Made by a program: the position numbers and the translations under genes. A DNA stretch of 46,073 nt from JAJVID01 sp035275345 (GTDB taxonomy: Bacteria; Acidobacteriota; Blastocatellia; RBC074). Positions 20,572 through 29,520 of the stretch are shown here, one piece after another (position 1 is the stretch's first letter; the number at the start of each line of letters is the position of its first letter). Location of the stretch: the NCBI GenBank assembly GCA_035275345.1, contig DATEMY010000104.1, positions 1 through 46,073 of the forward strand, read 5' to 3'. The notes below the pieces were generated by a model. It saw only the letters and a program-made list of their open reading frames with translations. It ran no database searches and was not told the DNA's origin.

Positions 20572-22146
20572 ATGGCATCTCAATTCTTCAGAACCAAAAG
20601 CGCGGATCAACTCATCCGTGAATCGGAGGAACCTGACCGCCAGATGAAGCGCACGTTGTCGGCCCTCGACCTGACGGCGCTCGGCATCGGCGCGATTATC
20701 GGCGCGGGCATCTTTTCTCTCACGGGCACCGCTGCCGCCGGCGAAAGCTTCGGAACGGGGTTTGCGACGCCTGTAATCAACTATATCACCGCTTTCCTGA
20801 GCGGCGGCGCCGTCGAGCTTGGCCGTTCGGGCGCGGGGCCAGCGGTGACGCTCTCGCTGATCGTCGCGGCCCTGGCCTGTGTGTTCGCCGCGCTCTGTTA
20901 CGCCGAGATGGCCGCGATGATCCCGGTATCGGGCAGCGCCTACACTTACTCTTACGCCACCTTAGGCGAGTTGATCGCGTGGATTATTGGGTGGGACCTG
21001 ATTCTGGAATACGCCGTCGGCAATATGGCCGTGGCCGCAAGCTGGTCGGGCTATTTTCTGGCGTTCCTCAACAGCACACTGGGTATAAAACTTCCGCTCT
21101 GGTTGAGCGCTGATTTCACGACGGCGAGCAGAGTGATCGAACGCGGCGGCGATGCGCTGCTCAATTACTCTTCGACCGCGCTGCCGAACATCGCCGGATA
21201 TCAGATCGCGATCAATCTGCCCGCCGCGCTGATCGTCTTCGCGTTGACCGTGCTACTGGTATACGGAATCAAGGAGAGTACGCGCGCCAATTCGATCATG
21301 GTCATAGTCAAAGTGGCCGTCGTGGTCTTTTTCGCCGCTTTCGGCGCATTTTACATCAATCCGACCAATTGGCAGCCGTTCGTGCCCAACGGTTTCACCG
21401 GAGTGATGAGCGGCGCAGCAATCATCTTTTTCGCTTTCATCGGTTTCGACGCCGTATCGACAACGGCCGAAGAGACACGCAACCCGCAGCGCGACCTGCC
21501 GATCGGGATGATCGCCAGCCTGGCGATCTGCACCGTCCTTTACGTGATGGTCTCGCTGGTCCTGACGGGGTTGAAGAAGTACACGGAATTCGAGGGCGAC
21601 CCGGCGGCGCTGGCGACGGCGGTCGGCGGGATGCGCTGGTTTCAGGCCTTGATCAGCGCCGGCGCCCTGGCCGGAACGACATCGGTGCTGCTGGTCTTCC
21701 AACTGGGACAGCCGCGAATCTTCATGGCCATGGCGCGCGACGGACTGTTGCCTCAATATTTCGCCAGGATTCACCAGCGGTTCCGTACGCCGCACATCAC
21801 TACCATCTGGACCGGCATTGTCGTTGGCGGCGTGGCGATGATCACCGACATCGGCACATTGGCCAACCTCACCAACATCGGCACTCTCTTCGCGTTCATC
21901 CTGGTCTGCTTCGGCGTAATCGCGCTTCGTCGCAAAGCCCCTGAACGCTTCCGCCCGTTCAGAGTCCCGCTGGTCCCTCTCTTCCCGATCATCGGCGCGC
22001 TGCTCTGCTTCGTTTTGATGTTAAGCCTTTCGGTCGAAACCTGGGTGAGGTTCTTCGTCTGGATGGCGATCGGCCTGCTAATCTACTTCTTATACGGCGC
22101 GCATCACAGCAAGCTGCATAAAGCCGAGGTCAATAAGGCCTCTTAA
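20572..22146 (+). CDS. APC superfamily amino-acid permease (cationic amino-acid transporter type)
   Basis: This 524-residue integral membrane protein has about 12 hydrophobic segments. The start is ATG at 20572, preceded by GAGGAA; the frame upstream to 20524 lacks a ribosome site. The APC signature GIGAIIGAGIFSLTG is in the first segment, and FIGFDAVSTTAEETRNPQRDLPIG, typical of the CAT and basic amino-acid branch, is in the middle. It likely imports or exchanges amino acids across the inner membrane; substrate is not readable. A loop of about 30 residues after the first segment (near ELGRSGAGPA) is longer than in E. coli relatives. Confidence 0.9.
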   Translation: MASQFFRTKSADQLIRESEEPDRQMKRTLSALDLTALGIGAIIGAGIFSLTGTAAAGESFGTGFATPVINYITAFLSGGAVELGRSGAGPAVTLSLIVAALACVFAALCYAEMAAMIPVSGSAYTYSYATLGELIAWIIGWDLILEYAVGNMAVAASWSGYFLAFLNSTLGIKLPLWLSADFTTASRVIERGGDALLNYSSTALPNIAGYQIAINLPAALIVFALTVLLVYGIKESTRANSIMVIVKVAVVVFFAAFGAFYINPTNWQPFVPNGFTGVMSGAAIIFFAFIGFDAVSTTAEETRNPQRDLPIGMIASLAICTVLYVMVSLVLTGLKKYTEFEGDPAALATAVGGMRWFQALISAGALAGTTSVLLVFQLGQPRIFMAMARDGLLPQYFARIHQRFRTPHITTIWTGIVVGGVAMITDIGTLANLTNIGTLFAFILVCFGVIALRRKAPERFRPFRVPLVPLFPIIGALLCFVLMLSLSVETWVRFFVWMAIGLLIYFLYGAHHSKLHKAEVNKAS

Positions 22147-22323
22147 TTTCTGATACGGGACTGACAGTATGTAAGAAATCCGCCGCTAAGAACTTGCCGT
22201 ATATCACTCTGCGAGGCGCCCCTGCATCCAGTTGGCGGATACATGATGAGCATCAGTATCCGATGAAGCGTAGCTTTGCGTTTGGCCATCAGCCGTAAAG
22301 GTGAAGAAAGGAGTCTTTTCAAT

Positions 22324-23448
22324 ATGCGTCGCAGCAGCCAGCTATTTTACGCCTTTTTGACCGCCATTGCTTTCGCCGCCAGTCTCACATTTTTTGCGAC
22401 AGACACGTTCGCCCAGACAGTTCAGCGTTCCGACGGGTTACCGGGAACTGAAACGACTGAACCGGACACTACTTTTGGCCCGGACGGGAAGAAGATTACG
22501 GTGAGAGATAAAAACGGCAAGATCATCAAAGTGGTCCTGAAAGACAGCCAGGGAAGAAAGCGCCAGGAACAGCAAATTCACTACATCGGTGATGAAAAAC
22601 GGACGATAACGGAGGATTTTCTGGCGGACGGGACGAAAACGCGCATTGAGTATGAGATTAAGGATGGATTGACGGAAAAGCCGATAGAAAAAACCGTACA
22701 TGTCATGGATCCCAAGACGAAAGAAATTGTCGAGGGGAGCAAAGAGTTATGGTTGAACGGCAAACGATGGACCGCCAAATGGAATCTCGAAAAACACGAT
22801 TTTGACGACTTCGCCTCCGCCGCGGTCGGTCGCCAGCGAATCGAAGTCTATCTCGCTTACATAGAAAGTCGCATCGCGCGGATGAAATCAATCTATTACT
22901 ACGGAAACGCCGTGAAAACTCTCGAAGCCGCGTTCGACAACAACGGCGTAAGCAGCAAAGCCATGCCCTATGCGGTAGAGTGGGGTAACAACGGTGTGTA
23001 TCTTGCCTGGGATTCCGCGAGCAAGTTTTACGCTTATCATTACAACGCCCTCAAGGAATCATTGAACGCCATTCGACCGCAAAGCGCCGCCGGCCAGAGC
23101 GACCTGGCGAACATTTATAAGGGGATGGGAGAGTGGATACGCATTGAGAGACAGCTTCAGGAACGATTTCAAACCCTGGTTGCCGTCTACACCGGCAGAG
23201 CCGTCAATGCCGGCAAGCGGTTCGCGGTTTCGGATAAATACTCGGCGCTTCGGGCGGAAGCTTCGAAACAACGGAACAGCGATCGCGTCAACGCCCTAAA
23301 TATCGAGGAGGCAGAGGTAATGAAGCCCCTCGACATCGAAAGGCGGCGTCTTGAAGCGCAACAGGATAGTGAGCGTCAGGGCATAGACGAGATTGCCGCC
23401 AGACGGTTATTCGAAGCGCTCAAGCCGAGGGCAGCCTCTCGCCGCTGA
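22324..23448 (+). CDS. Secreted protein of unknown function
   Basis: The protein has 374 residues. The start is ATG at 22324, after AAAGGAG. A signal peptide is clear (MRRSSQLFY, hydrophobic core, TFAQ cleavage near residue 33). About 35-150 are strand-forming, rich in short DGKKITVRDKNGK-like turns. About 155-374 are mainly helical and charged, ending in a coiled-coil-like EIAARR stretch. No family is recognised. It stands alone: the permease ends 177 bp upstream and an inverted repeat follows. It is probably periplasmic or surface-located. Confidence 0.75.
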   Translation: MRRSSQLFYAFLTAIAFAASLTFFATDTFAQTVQRSDGLPGTETTEPDTTFGPDGKKITVRDKNGKIIKVVLKDSQGRKRQEQQIHYIGDEKRTITEDFLADGTKTRIEYEIKDGLTEKPIEKTVHVMDPKTKEIVEGSKELWLNGKRWTAKWNLEKHDFDDFASAAVGRQRIEVYLAYIESRIARMKSIYYYGNAVKTLEAAFDNNGVSSKAMPYAVEWGNNGVYLAWDSASKFYAYHYNALKESLNAIRPQSAAGQSDLANIYKGMGEWIRIERQLQERFQTLVAVYTGRAVNAGKRFAVSDKYSALRAEASKQRNSDRVNALNIEEAEVMKPLDIERRRLEAQQDSERQGIDEIAARRLFEALKPRAASRR

Positions 23449-23507
23449 ACTTTTGAACAAGCTTCAATATTATTCGAATAACGCGCTTTATCTCCGAGCG
23501 TACTACA

Positions 23508-23614
23508 CCCTGGGGGCGCACGCGGCCCCGGGTGCGTGGCTTAGGCAATCGGTTGTTTCCCTGGAAGAAACTTCTTCACGAGTCCCGCACGCGGGGCCGC
23601 GTGCGCTCCCAGGG
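23508..23614. repeat. GC-rich inverted repeat with internal palindromes
   Basis: Two 29-nt arms (23508-23536 and 23586-23614) are complementary at 27 positions. Each arm contains its own smaller dyad (CGCACGCGG...CCGCGTGCG). It lies between the convergent ends of the unknown secreted protein and the OmpA lipoprotein, so it may terminate both transcripts. Arms starting CCCTGGGAGCGCACGCGG look like a dispersed genomic repeat. Confidence 0.85.
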
Positions 23615-23646
23615 CTTACCCAATGCCATTGGCGCTTTTGCCCGGG

Positions 23647-24966
23647 CTATTGCCTGATCAGTTCAACCCGCCGATTCTGCGCGCGACCGAGCGGATTGTC
23701 ATTCGGCCCGACCGGCTGCGAAAAGCCCAAGCCTGCCGAGCGGAGGCGCGTGGCTTCGACGCCCGCCGTTTGCAGGTAGGCCTTCACTGCGTTTGCCCGT
23801 CTTTCCGACAGACCCTGATTGTACTCGGCGCTGCCCTGCGCGTCCGTATGCCCTTCGATTGTCATCTTCCACTCAGGTTTCGTTTTCAAGAGGCTGGCGA
23901 TCTGATCGAGCGTCGGTTTCGATTCGTCTTTGATGCGATCAGAGTCGGTGTCGAAGTTTATGCCGTAGACGCGCGCGCGCCCGAACTCTTCGAGGTTTTT
24001 CGCTAGTTGCTCTTTGACGCCGCCTTTCCAGTGACGGCATGAACCGACTTCGTCACTTACCCTGGTTCCGTCCCACAAGCCTCCGGCCCTATTCACGTCG
24101 TTGTGATCCCACCAGACGCCTGTCATCTGCTTGCGGTCGGGCGAGAAGATCATAACGGCCGGGCCGTATCTCCGGCTGGCTTCGCGCCAGGTGAATGTGA
24201 GAACGCGTCCTTCAACGCCTCCTCCATCAATCAGGCCGGAACCGGATTCGTAGCAGCCTGTGACGGACGTGCCTTGCTGGCGGATATGAAACTTGCCGTA
24301 GCTCGAATCGTAAGTCCCGCTGACATCGGGAAGAGGCGTCTTCGTCAATTGCTTGCCGGTCGCGCGAAAATCCATCAATTCGGTGTAATCCTTCGAGCCG
24401 TGATTGTTCTTGACGGTCAAGCGCACCCAGCGCCCCAGCGCCTGCGCGGAGACCCGGAATTGCTGATTGTCCGCTTTATCCATAAGAGATAACTCGGCGA
24501 TCTTCCGAAAGCCCTCGTCAGCGTTCGTGTCCGAGACTTCAACGAGAATGTCCTTGGCGCCTCGCCCGTCGATGCCGTCAACGCCGCCGGTGTCGAAGAC
24601 CAGCTTATCGAGCAGGGTCTGTTCCGGCAGGGCGATCACGATAACTTGTGGTCCCGTCACATTTTTAGGAGTCGCCCATCCGCTTTTAGGCTTCTCGTCG
24701 AGAATCCAGATGGCCGACCAGGCGGAGCCATATTCTTGAGGCTTTTTGACGACGACCGCGCCGGCCGATAACGACACCAGACTCGGCTCGGCGTCCGCCA
24801 GCGCGCTGGCGCCGCCGGCGACGGCTTCAATGGTGGGCGTCGCGTTTTCCTTTCTCGCGGCGACATTCGTGGTTGGTGTTGGCTGGCTGTTCGTCACGTT
24901 GCCACTGGCGCGGCAAGCGGTGAAGCACAACGCCGCGAGAGCCGCCAGCAAGATTGTTCTGGGCAT
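23647..24966 (-). CDS. OmpA-family lipoprotein with discoidin-like N-terminal part
   Basis: The protein has 439 residues. The start is ATG at 24966, which has AAGGAGG at ideal distance. The signal sequence ends in a lipobox-like CFTAC, so Cys about 19 is probably lipidated. A low-complexity linker is followed by a strand-rich domain resembling F5/8 type C (about 75-205, including GSAWSAIWILDEKPKSGWATP and RWVRLTVKNNHGS), a small domain of about 100 residues, and a C-terminal OmpA peptidoglycan-binding domain (about 330-439) with FDTDSDRIKDES, IEGHTDAQGS, YNQGLSERRANAVKAYL and GRAQNRRVEL. It probably ties the outer membrane to peptidoglycan. Confidence 0.87.
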   Translation of the reverse strand: MPRTILLAALAALCFTACRASGNVTNSQPTPTTNVAARKENATPTIEAVAGGASALADAEPSLVSLSAGAVVVKKPQEYGSAWSAIWILDEKPKSGWATPKNVTGPQVIVIALPEQTLLDKLVFDTGGVDGIDGRGAKDILVEVSDTNADEGFRKIAELSLMDKADNQQFRVSAQALGRWVRLTVKNNHGSKDYTELMDFRATGKQLTKTPLPDVSGTYDSSYGKFHIRQQGTSVTGCYESGSGLIDGGGVEGRVLTFTWREASRRYGPAVMIFSPDRKQMTGVWWDHNDVNRAGGLWDGTRVSDEVGSCRHWKGGVKEQLAKNLEEFGRARVYGINFDTDSDRIKDESKPTLDQIASLLKTKPEWKMTIEGHTDAQGSAEYNQGLSERRANAVKAYLQTAGVEATRLRSAGLGFSQPVGPNDNPLGRAQNRRVELIRQ

Positions 24967-25040
24967 CGAAGCCTCCTTCGTTTTTGTTTTGAGTAGCGCG
25001 GGGCGAAGAAGTTTGTAAGCGGCTCGCTCTCTTATCCCAT

Positions 25041-25541
25041 TCACCGGCGCCGTCTTCTCTGGTTACCCGACAACCGCTTTCCTTTTTGCTGTTCCGCCCC
25101 ACTCCGATTCACCATATCGGTCTCATGCAGAAATTCCACGATGGGAATGGGGTTGTCATCGCCGCCCAAAGGCAAATGTCTTTTGTCTTCCGGAATAGCG
25201 TCCATATCCACAAGCCCCAGAACCGCAAATCGGGAGTCGCCGGACATCTCCCAATCCTGCTTTTCAATAATCTCTTCTATAATCTGCTTGAATCCTTTTT
25301 TGTCCAGGACTACCACGGGGCATTCGGGACAGAAAGCTCCATTATCACTGCCTGTGATAAATGGCGTGGATTCCTCTCCGCTCCACACCGCCATCACGTA
25401 AGTCTGATAGTCAGGCGTCAGCATCGAGTGGCATAGAGGGCATTTCCTCTTGTTCACCAATTTGTCCGACCAGAACATCCTTCTTGGAATGGATACGTCA
25501 ATTTCACCCATACTGTTATCTATTGCCATCCTTTCATTCAT
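25041..25541 (-). CDS. Small zinc-ribbon protein of unknown function
   Basis: The protein has about 166 residues with two CxxC pairs (KCPLCHSML and FCPECPVVV), typical of a zinc ribbon, then a helical stretch and a basic Arg-rich tail. The start is uncertain: ATG at 25541 is used, but in-frame ATG at 25529 or 25511 could serve and none has a clear Shine-Dalgarno. It has no signal peptide. It follows the DUF4087-like gene by 56 bp on the same strand, so the two may form an operon. The family looks like a widespread uncharacterised bacterial one; no function is proposed. Confidence 0.7.
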   Translation of the reverse strand: MNERMAIDNSMGEIDVSIPRRMFWSDKLVNKRKCPLCHSMLTPDYQTYVMAVWSGEESTPFITGSDNGAFCPECPVVVLDKKGFKQIIEEIIEKQDWEMSGDSRFAVLGLVDMDAIPEDKRHLPLGGDDNPIPIVEFLHETDMVNRSGAEQQKGKRLSGNQRRRRR

Positions 25542-25597
25542 CGGCCCAGATTCCAAAAATGTTCGTGTTGAAAGAAAATTTTTGCGGAAATCTGAAG

Positions 25598-26047
25598 TTA
25601 TCGGCGTGGCGCCTTATATTCTGATTCAAAGATATCTTTCCATTTTTTCAAGGATTGATCCTGACGACAGGCCGCCAACGGCCGCGCGCGGGCGCTCTTA
25701 ATTTCCAATACTTCATGAGCCTCACGGTTAACTCGAAGTCGCAAGCACGCGCATCCGTAACCATAGCTTCCGACGTTTGTCTTTACCCACTGCCCTGGTT
25801 TGAAAACCGGCCAGTCCCATTCACCTTCAACCTGATACCCACCTTGCGCTCCGATGGTCCATTCGTCATCCCGATCGTACAACCAGATATTGCCCGGAGT
25901 AGGATTGCTGAACCAACCACAACGGGTTTCGAACCGGTTTATCGAGGATTGCCTCGTCATACGAGCTTGTCCACCAACAAAAGCCGTAGTGGTTAACAAC
26001 AGGCAACCAACGATTACTGAGCGGAGATTCGTAACATACTTGTTCAT
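25598..26047 (-). CDS. DUF4087-like secreted protein
   Basis: The protein has 149 residues. ATG at 26047 has GAGGAG upstream. A signal peptide covers about 1-27 (VIVGCLLLTTTAFVGGQA). The mature part holds RCGWFSNPTPGNIWLYDRDDEWTIGAQGGY and YGYGCACL, which I associate with DUF4087, a small family of exported proteins of unknown role. Three Cys residues could form a disulfide. It probably shares a transcript with the zinc-ribbon gene downstream. Confidence 0.75.
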   Translation of the reverse strand: MNKYVTNLRSVIVGCLLLTTTAFVGGQARMTRQSSINRFETRCGWFSNPTPGNIWLYDRDDEWTIGAQGGYQVEGEWDWPVFKPGQWVKTNVGSYGYGCACLRLRVNREAHEVLEIKSARARPLAACRQDQSLKKWKDIFESEYKAPRR

Positions 26048-26119
26048 AAGCTCCTCGCCGTAAATAGATCCCTAGCTTGCGCCTGAATGGAGACAATCTT
26101 ATCTACTGGCCACGAGGTA

Positions 26120-28012
26120 TTACAATTCGGCGCGAGATCGAACCAACAGGGAGACGATCCCGACCGACCAACCGTGGGCAAGGCTGGCATAGCCGAATGT
26201 CTTCTCGTAGATGGAGCCGTATTCTCTGGCAATCGGCCCATAAAACCCGCGGATGAACTCTACTGCTCGCTCGTGCGAGACGAGGCTGAAGGCGCGAGCG
26301 ACGAAATACGCAAAATATGGGGTAACTCGCTCCGCAAGGCGACCGGCGGCGACTTCCTCTTCGAGATAGCGTAGTGACTCTTGAATGTGGTTCCTGCCAG
26401 CGGAGCTGTTAAGCGCCGCGGCCGTCGCATGAGGGCTTTCCCGGGATTTGTCGGCATTCAGCGCGTACGCGCGTCCCATCCAGAAGGCGGCGTCGAAAGC
26501 ATCCGAGGCGCCGGCCTGCGCTGGGTCCATCCGGCCGCACCACTCGTTCCACCAGGCATTGCAGACCGCATGCGGACCTGGATAGTCTTTCTCCCGGCCG
26601 GTGGCCGCGGGGTCTGTCGGATCCCAGTCGGTGAAGTACCAGCCCGACATGCCCTGGATCAGGCCGTCACGCAGGTAGAGCCGAGTCCAGACTGCAAGGG
26701 AGTCCTGCACCACCTGTCGCACCAGCAGATCACGCTCCAAGGACGGATCGTGCTCTAGCGCCGTCAGACAGAAGGCCAGATGAAACGGTGGAATGGGAAA
26801 TTGGGTACCCGGCTTCAGAACGGGCCAGGCCCCATTGATCATACCCGTCCGGGGGTTGTACGACTGGGCGATCTGATGTAAGGCCAGGTCCACTACCTCC
26901 AGGTTTTCAGTAAGCGCCCGTAGCGCCGCAGCGCTCATGCGGAGGTCACCGGTCCACTGGGCCCGTTCGCGCCAGCAGGTATCAATCGCGCCGCCATCCA
27001 CACAGGCGACCAGGTTCGCGCGGCACGCCCTGATAATCGCCTCATCCTCCGGCTCGACTTCGACCGGTCGCCACCGGATCGGATATTCGCGGCGCCAGGC
27101 GCGGATTACAGGTTTGGTCGCTGAGGTGGCGGGATACAAAACGTGTACGTAACGGCAGCCCCGAACTCCGAAGGGAGCCGCCCCCTGGATCTCGGCCTGG
27201 ATGGCGTCCGCAAGCTGCACTTTGGCTCGGTGGCGCGGGAAGGTCGCCGTCTCGAAGTCCGCGACTTCGCTGTAATACAGCACGCACGAACTGGAACCGC
27301 TGTCCAGCTCAAAGCGGTGGAGCGCGATCTGTCCCAAGTCGAACGTGTCGCACTGAAGGTTACAGGGTCGCTGGTCGCGGATATATAGCGCCACATTCTC
27401 AGCCTCCTCAGGATGGAACGGGCCCTCGAGCTGGGCCGGCAGCCGGACAGAGCCGACAAGCCTGGGATCAATGGGGATGTAACGCGCCTTGCCGATCGGC
27501 GGCGAGAGAATTCGCCAGCGCGTGGTTGAGGACACGGACTGCAGTTCCAGCCGTGGTCCCTCCGCCGGGTTGGCAATGATGATGTTCTGGCGCGGTAACT
27601 GCGTCGAGGCTTTGGCGGCGAACCGGACGGTGGGATCAATCGAACACGTCCAGGTAGGGCCAGGCGCCAGCTCGGCGAAGAAGGGATCGTCGAAGAGACA
27701 GCGATAGAGCACTGTCGTCTGTCGAGGGTCGAGCCAGTGGAGACGGACTCGCGCCGCACGCGCCTCGGCCGCCTCTTCCCACTGATCCGCCAGGGCTTCG
27801 CCGGGCGCGCAACGATGTCCGCCGTCTCCGACGAATCGCCCGTCCAGCCATAATTCGTAAGGGTAATTGCTGACCAGGGTCAGCGGCCTTCCCCCGGCTG
27901 ATTCCAGCGCCAGAATCCGTTCGGGATCGGAGCCAAGGGCAGCAGGCTCGGGCCAGCGGAGCGCATCCGCCGGGACACTCAACTCTTCGCCAGACCAGCC
28001 TTTGGAGGACAT
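26120..28012 (-). CDS. GH78-like alpha-L-rhamnosidase (six-hairpin glycosidase)
   Basis: The protein has 630 residues. ATG at 28012 has AAGGGA 6 nt upstream and starts 11 nt after the accC stop; a GTG at 28027 overlaps accC. The N-terminal half is strand-rich (carbohydrate-binding type). The C-terminal half is an alpha/alpha barrel. DTCWRERAQWTGDLR corresponds to the GH78 catalytic segment (usually D-x-P-x-R-x-E-R-x-x-W-x-G-D), and the late GYASLAHGWSVG to the conserved ...HGWS motif. It would cleave terminal rhamnose from glycans. No signal peptide is visible, so it is cytoplasmic or imported substrates are used. A match only to the wider six-hairpin clan is also possible. Confidence 0.75.
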   Translation of the reverse strand: MSSKGWSGEELSVPADALRWPEPAALGSDPERILALESAGGRPLTLVSNYPYELWLDGRFVGDGGHRCAPGEALADQWEEAAEARAARVRLHWLDPRQTTVLYRCLFDDPFFAELAPGPTWTCSIDPTVRFAAKASTQLPRQNIIIANPAEGPRLELQSVSSTTRWRILSPPIGKARYIPIDPRLVGSVRLPAQLEGPFHPEEAENVALYIRDQRPCNLQCDTFDLGQIALHRFELDSGSSSCVLYYSEVADFETATFPRHRAKVQLADAIQAEIQGAAPFGVRGCRYVHVLYPATSATKPVIRAWRREYPIRWRPVEVEPEDEAIIRACRANLVACVDGGAIDTCWRERAQWTGDLRMSAAALRALTENLEVVDLALHQIAQSYNPRTGMINGAWPVLKPGTQFPIPPFHLAFCLTALEHDPSLERDLLVRQVVQDSLAVWTRLYLRDGLIQGMSGWYFTDWDPTDPAATGREKDYPGPHAVCNAWWNEWCGRMDPAQAGASDAFDAAFWMGRAYALNADKSRESPHATAAALNSSAGRNHIQESLRYLEEEVAAGRLAERVTPYFAYFVARAFSLVSHERAVEFIRGFYGPIAREYGSIYEKTFGYASLAHGWSVGIVSLLVRSRAEL

Positions 28013-28023
28013 ACTTAGTCCCT

Positions 28024-29361
28024 TCACTTCAGGAATCTGTCCATAAACTGCGTTGAAAGATTTCCGGCAATAAAATCCGGATCGTTGAGGATCCTCAGGT
28101 GGAGTGGAATGGTCGTCTTGATACCTTCGACGACCATTGATTCCAGCGCCCGGCGCATCCTGGCGATAGCGCGTTCGCGGGTGCGGCTGTGAACGATAAC
28201 TTTGGCGATCAGCGAGTCATAATACGGGGGGACGAAATAGCCGTCGTAGATCGCAGTGTCCACGCGGACGCCAGCGCCGGTGGGAAGATTCAAGGCGGTG
28301 ATACGGCCAGGGTTGGGGGTGAACGCCACCGGGTCTTCGGCGTTGACGCGGCATTCAATGGCATGGCCTACGAAGATCAACTGTTCCTGAGTGTAGTTCA
28401 GCTCTTCTCCGGCGGCGATGCGGATTTGGGCGGCGACCAGATCAGAAATTGTGACCATCTCGGTGACCGGGTGCTCGACCTGGATGCGCGTGTTCATCTC
28501 CATGAAATAGAAATCGCCGTCTTCGTCGAGCAGAAATTCGATGGTGCCCGCATTGTTGTAACCGATCCGTTTGCAGGCTTCAACCGCGACGCGTCCCATC
28601 TCCTCTCGCAGTTCGTAACTGATGGCGGGCGAAGGCGACTCTTCAATCAGCTTCTGGTGACGCCGCTGAATTGAGCATTCGCGTTCGCCGAGATGAATCA
28701 CGTTGCCGTGGTTGTCGCCGAGCACCTGGATTTCGATGTGGCGCGGATTGGCGATGTATTTTTCCAGGTAGACGCCGCTGTTTTTGAACGCGGCTTCGGC
28801 TTCGGCGCGCGCCGTGTTGTATGCGGTGGCCAGGTCTTTTCGATTGTACGCGACGCGCATCCCGCGACCGCCGCCGCCCGCCGTAGCTTTGATCAACACC
28901 GGATAACCGATCCGCTCGGCCTCTGTGATCGCCGTCTCTTCATCTTCGATCAGTCCCTCGCTGCCTGGAGTGACAGGCACACCCGCGGCTTTCATCGTGC
29001 GTTTCGCTTCCGATTTGTCCCCCATCATTCGAATCACTTCCGGCGAAGGGCCGATGAAGGTGATGTTGCAATCGCGGCAGACCTGGGCGAAATGCGGATT
29101 TTCGGATAGAAACCCGTATCCAGGATGAATAGCGTCGACGTTGTAGATTTCGGCGGCGGCGAGGATTTGAAGAATGTTCAGGTAACTTTGCGCGGAGGGG
29201 GGGGGGCCTATGCAGCAAACATCGTCTGCGAAGCGCACGTGCAGGGAATCACGGTCGGCTTCGGAATATACAGCGACGGTCTTTATGCCGAGTTCACGAC
29301 AGGCCCAGATGATCCGGCAAGCGATTTCTCCGCGGTTGGCGATCAGGACTTTTTTGAACAT
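28024..29361 (-). CDS. accC: Acetyl-CoA carboxylase, biotin carboxylase subunit
   Basis: This 445-residue ATP-grasp enzyme carboxylates the biotin on AccB, the first step of fatty-acid synthesis. It begins FKKVLIANRGEIACRI. The glycine-rich ATP loop KATAGGGGRGMRVAY and the catalytic EMNTRIQVEHPVTEM are intact, and the length matches the family (about 450). The ATG at 29361 is set by homology; no Shine-Dalgarno is visible because the upstream 160 bp between accB and accC are filled by an inverted-repeat element. Confidence 0.97.
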   Translation of the reverse strand: MFKKVLIANRGEIACRIIWACRELGIKTVAVYSEADRDSLHVRFADDVCCIGPPPSAQSYLNILQILAAAEIYNVDAIHPGYGFLSENPHFAQVCRDCNITFIGPSPEVIRMMGDKSEAKRTMKAAGVPVTPGSEGLIEDEETAITEAERIGYPVLIKATAGGGGRGMRVAYNRKDLATAYNTARAEAEAAFKNSGVYLEKYIANPRHIEIQVLGDNHGNVIHLGERECSIQRRHQKLIEESPSPAISYELREEMGRVAVEACKRIGYNNAGTIEFLLDEDGDFYFMEMNTRIQVEHPVTEMVTISDLVAAQIRIAAGEELNYTQEQLIFVGHAIECRVNAEDPVAFTPNPGRITALNLPTGAGVRVDTAIYDGYFVPPYYDSLIAKVIVHSRTRERAIARMRRALESMVVEGIKTTIPLHLRILNDPDFIAGNLSTQFMDRFLK

Positions 29362-29380
29362 ACGATTGTGGGGAGTGGGG

Positions 29381-29520
29381 ATTGCGGATTGGAAATCGAA
29401 CGAGTAAGAGCGGACAGGAAAATGTGAGACAGGAAAACGAAGAACAGGTCTTAAAGTTCTTCATTTTCCTGTCTCACATTTTCCTGTCCGCTCTGATGAT
29501 TCCGCAATCCGCAATCCGCA
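29381..29520. repeat. Nested inverted repeat between accB and accC
   Basis: A perfect 31-nt inverted repeat (29407-29437 with 29464-29494, arms starting AGAGCGGACAGGAAAATG) contains an inner dyad, GAAGAAC/GTTCTTC (29439-29445 with 29456-29462). It is flanked outside by a second pair, ATTGCGGATTG (29381) and CCGCAATCCGCAATCCGCA (29502-29520). A transcript would form a very stable hairpin between the two acc cistrons. The outer units are the same heptads as in the element at 42513. Confidence 0.9.

Noticed and set aside
26120..28012. Rhamnosidase gene as part of a mobile island
   Set aside because: No integrase, insertion-sequence end, tRNA or target-site duplication was found near it; base composition is not visibly different from neighbours.
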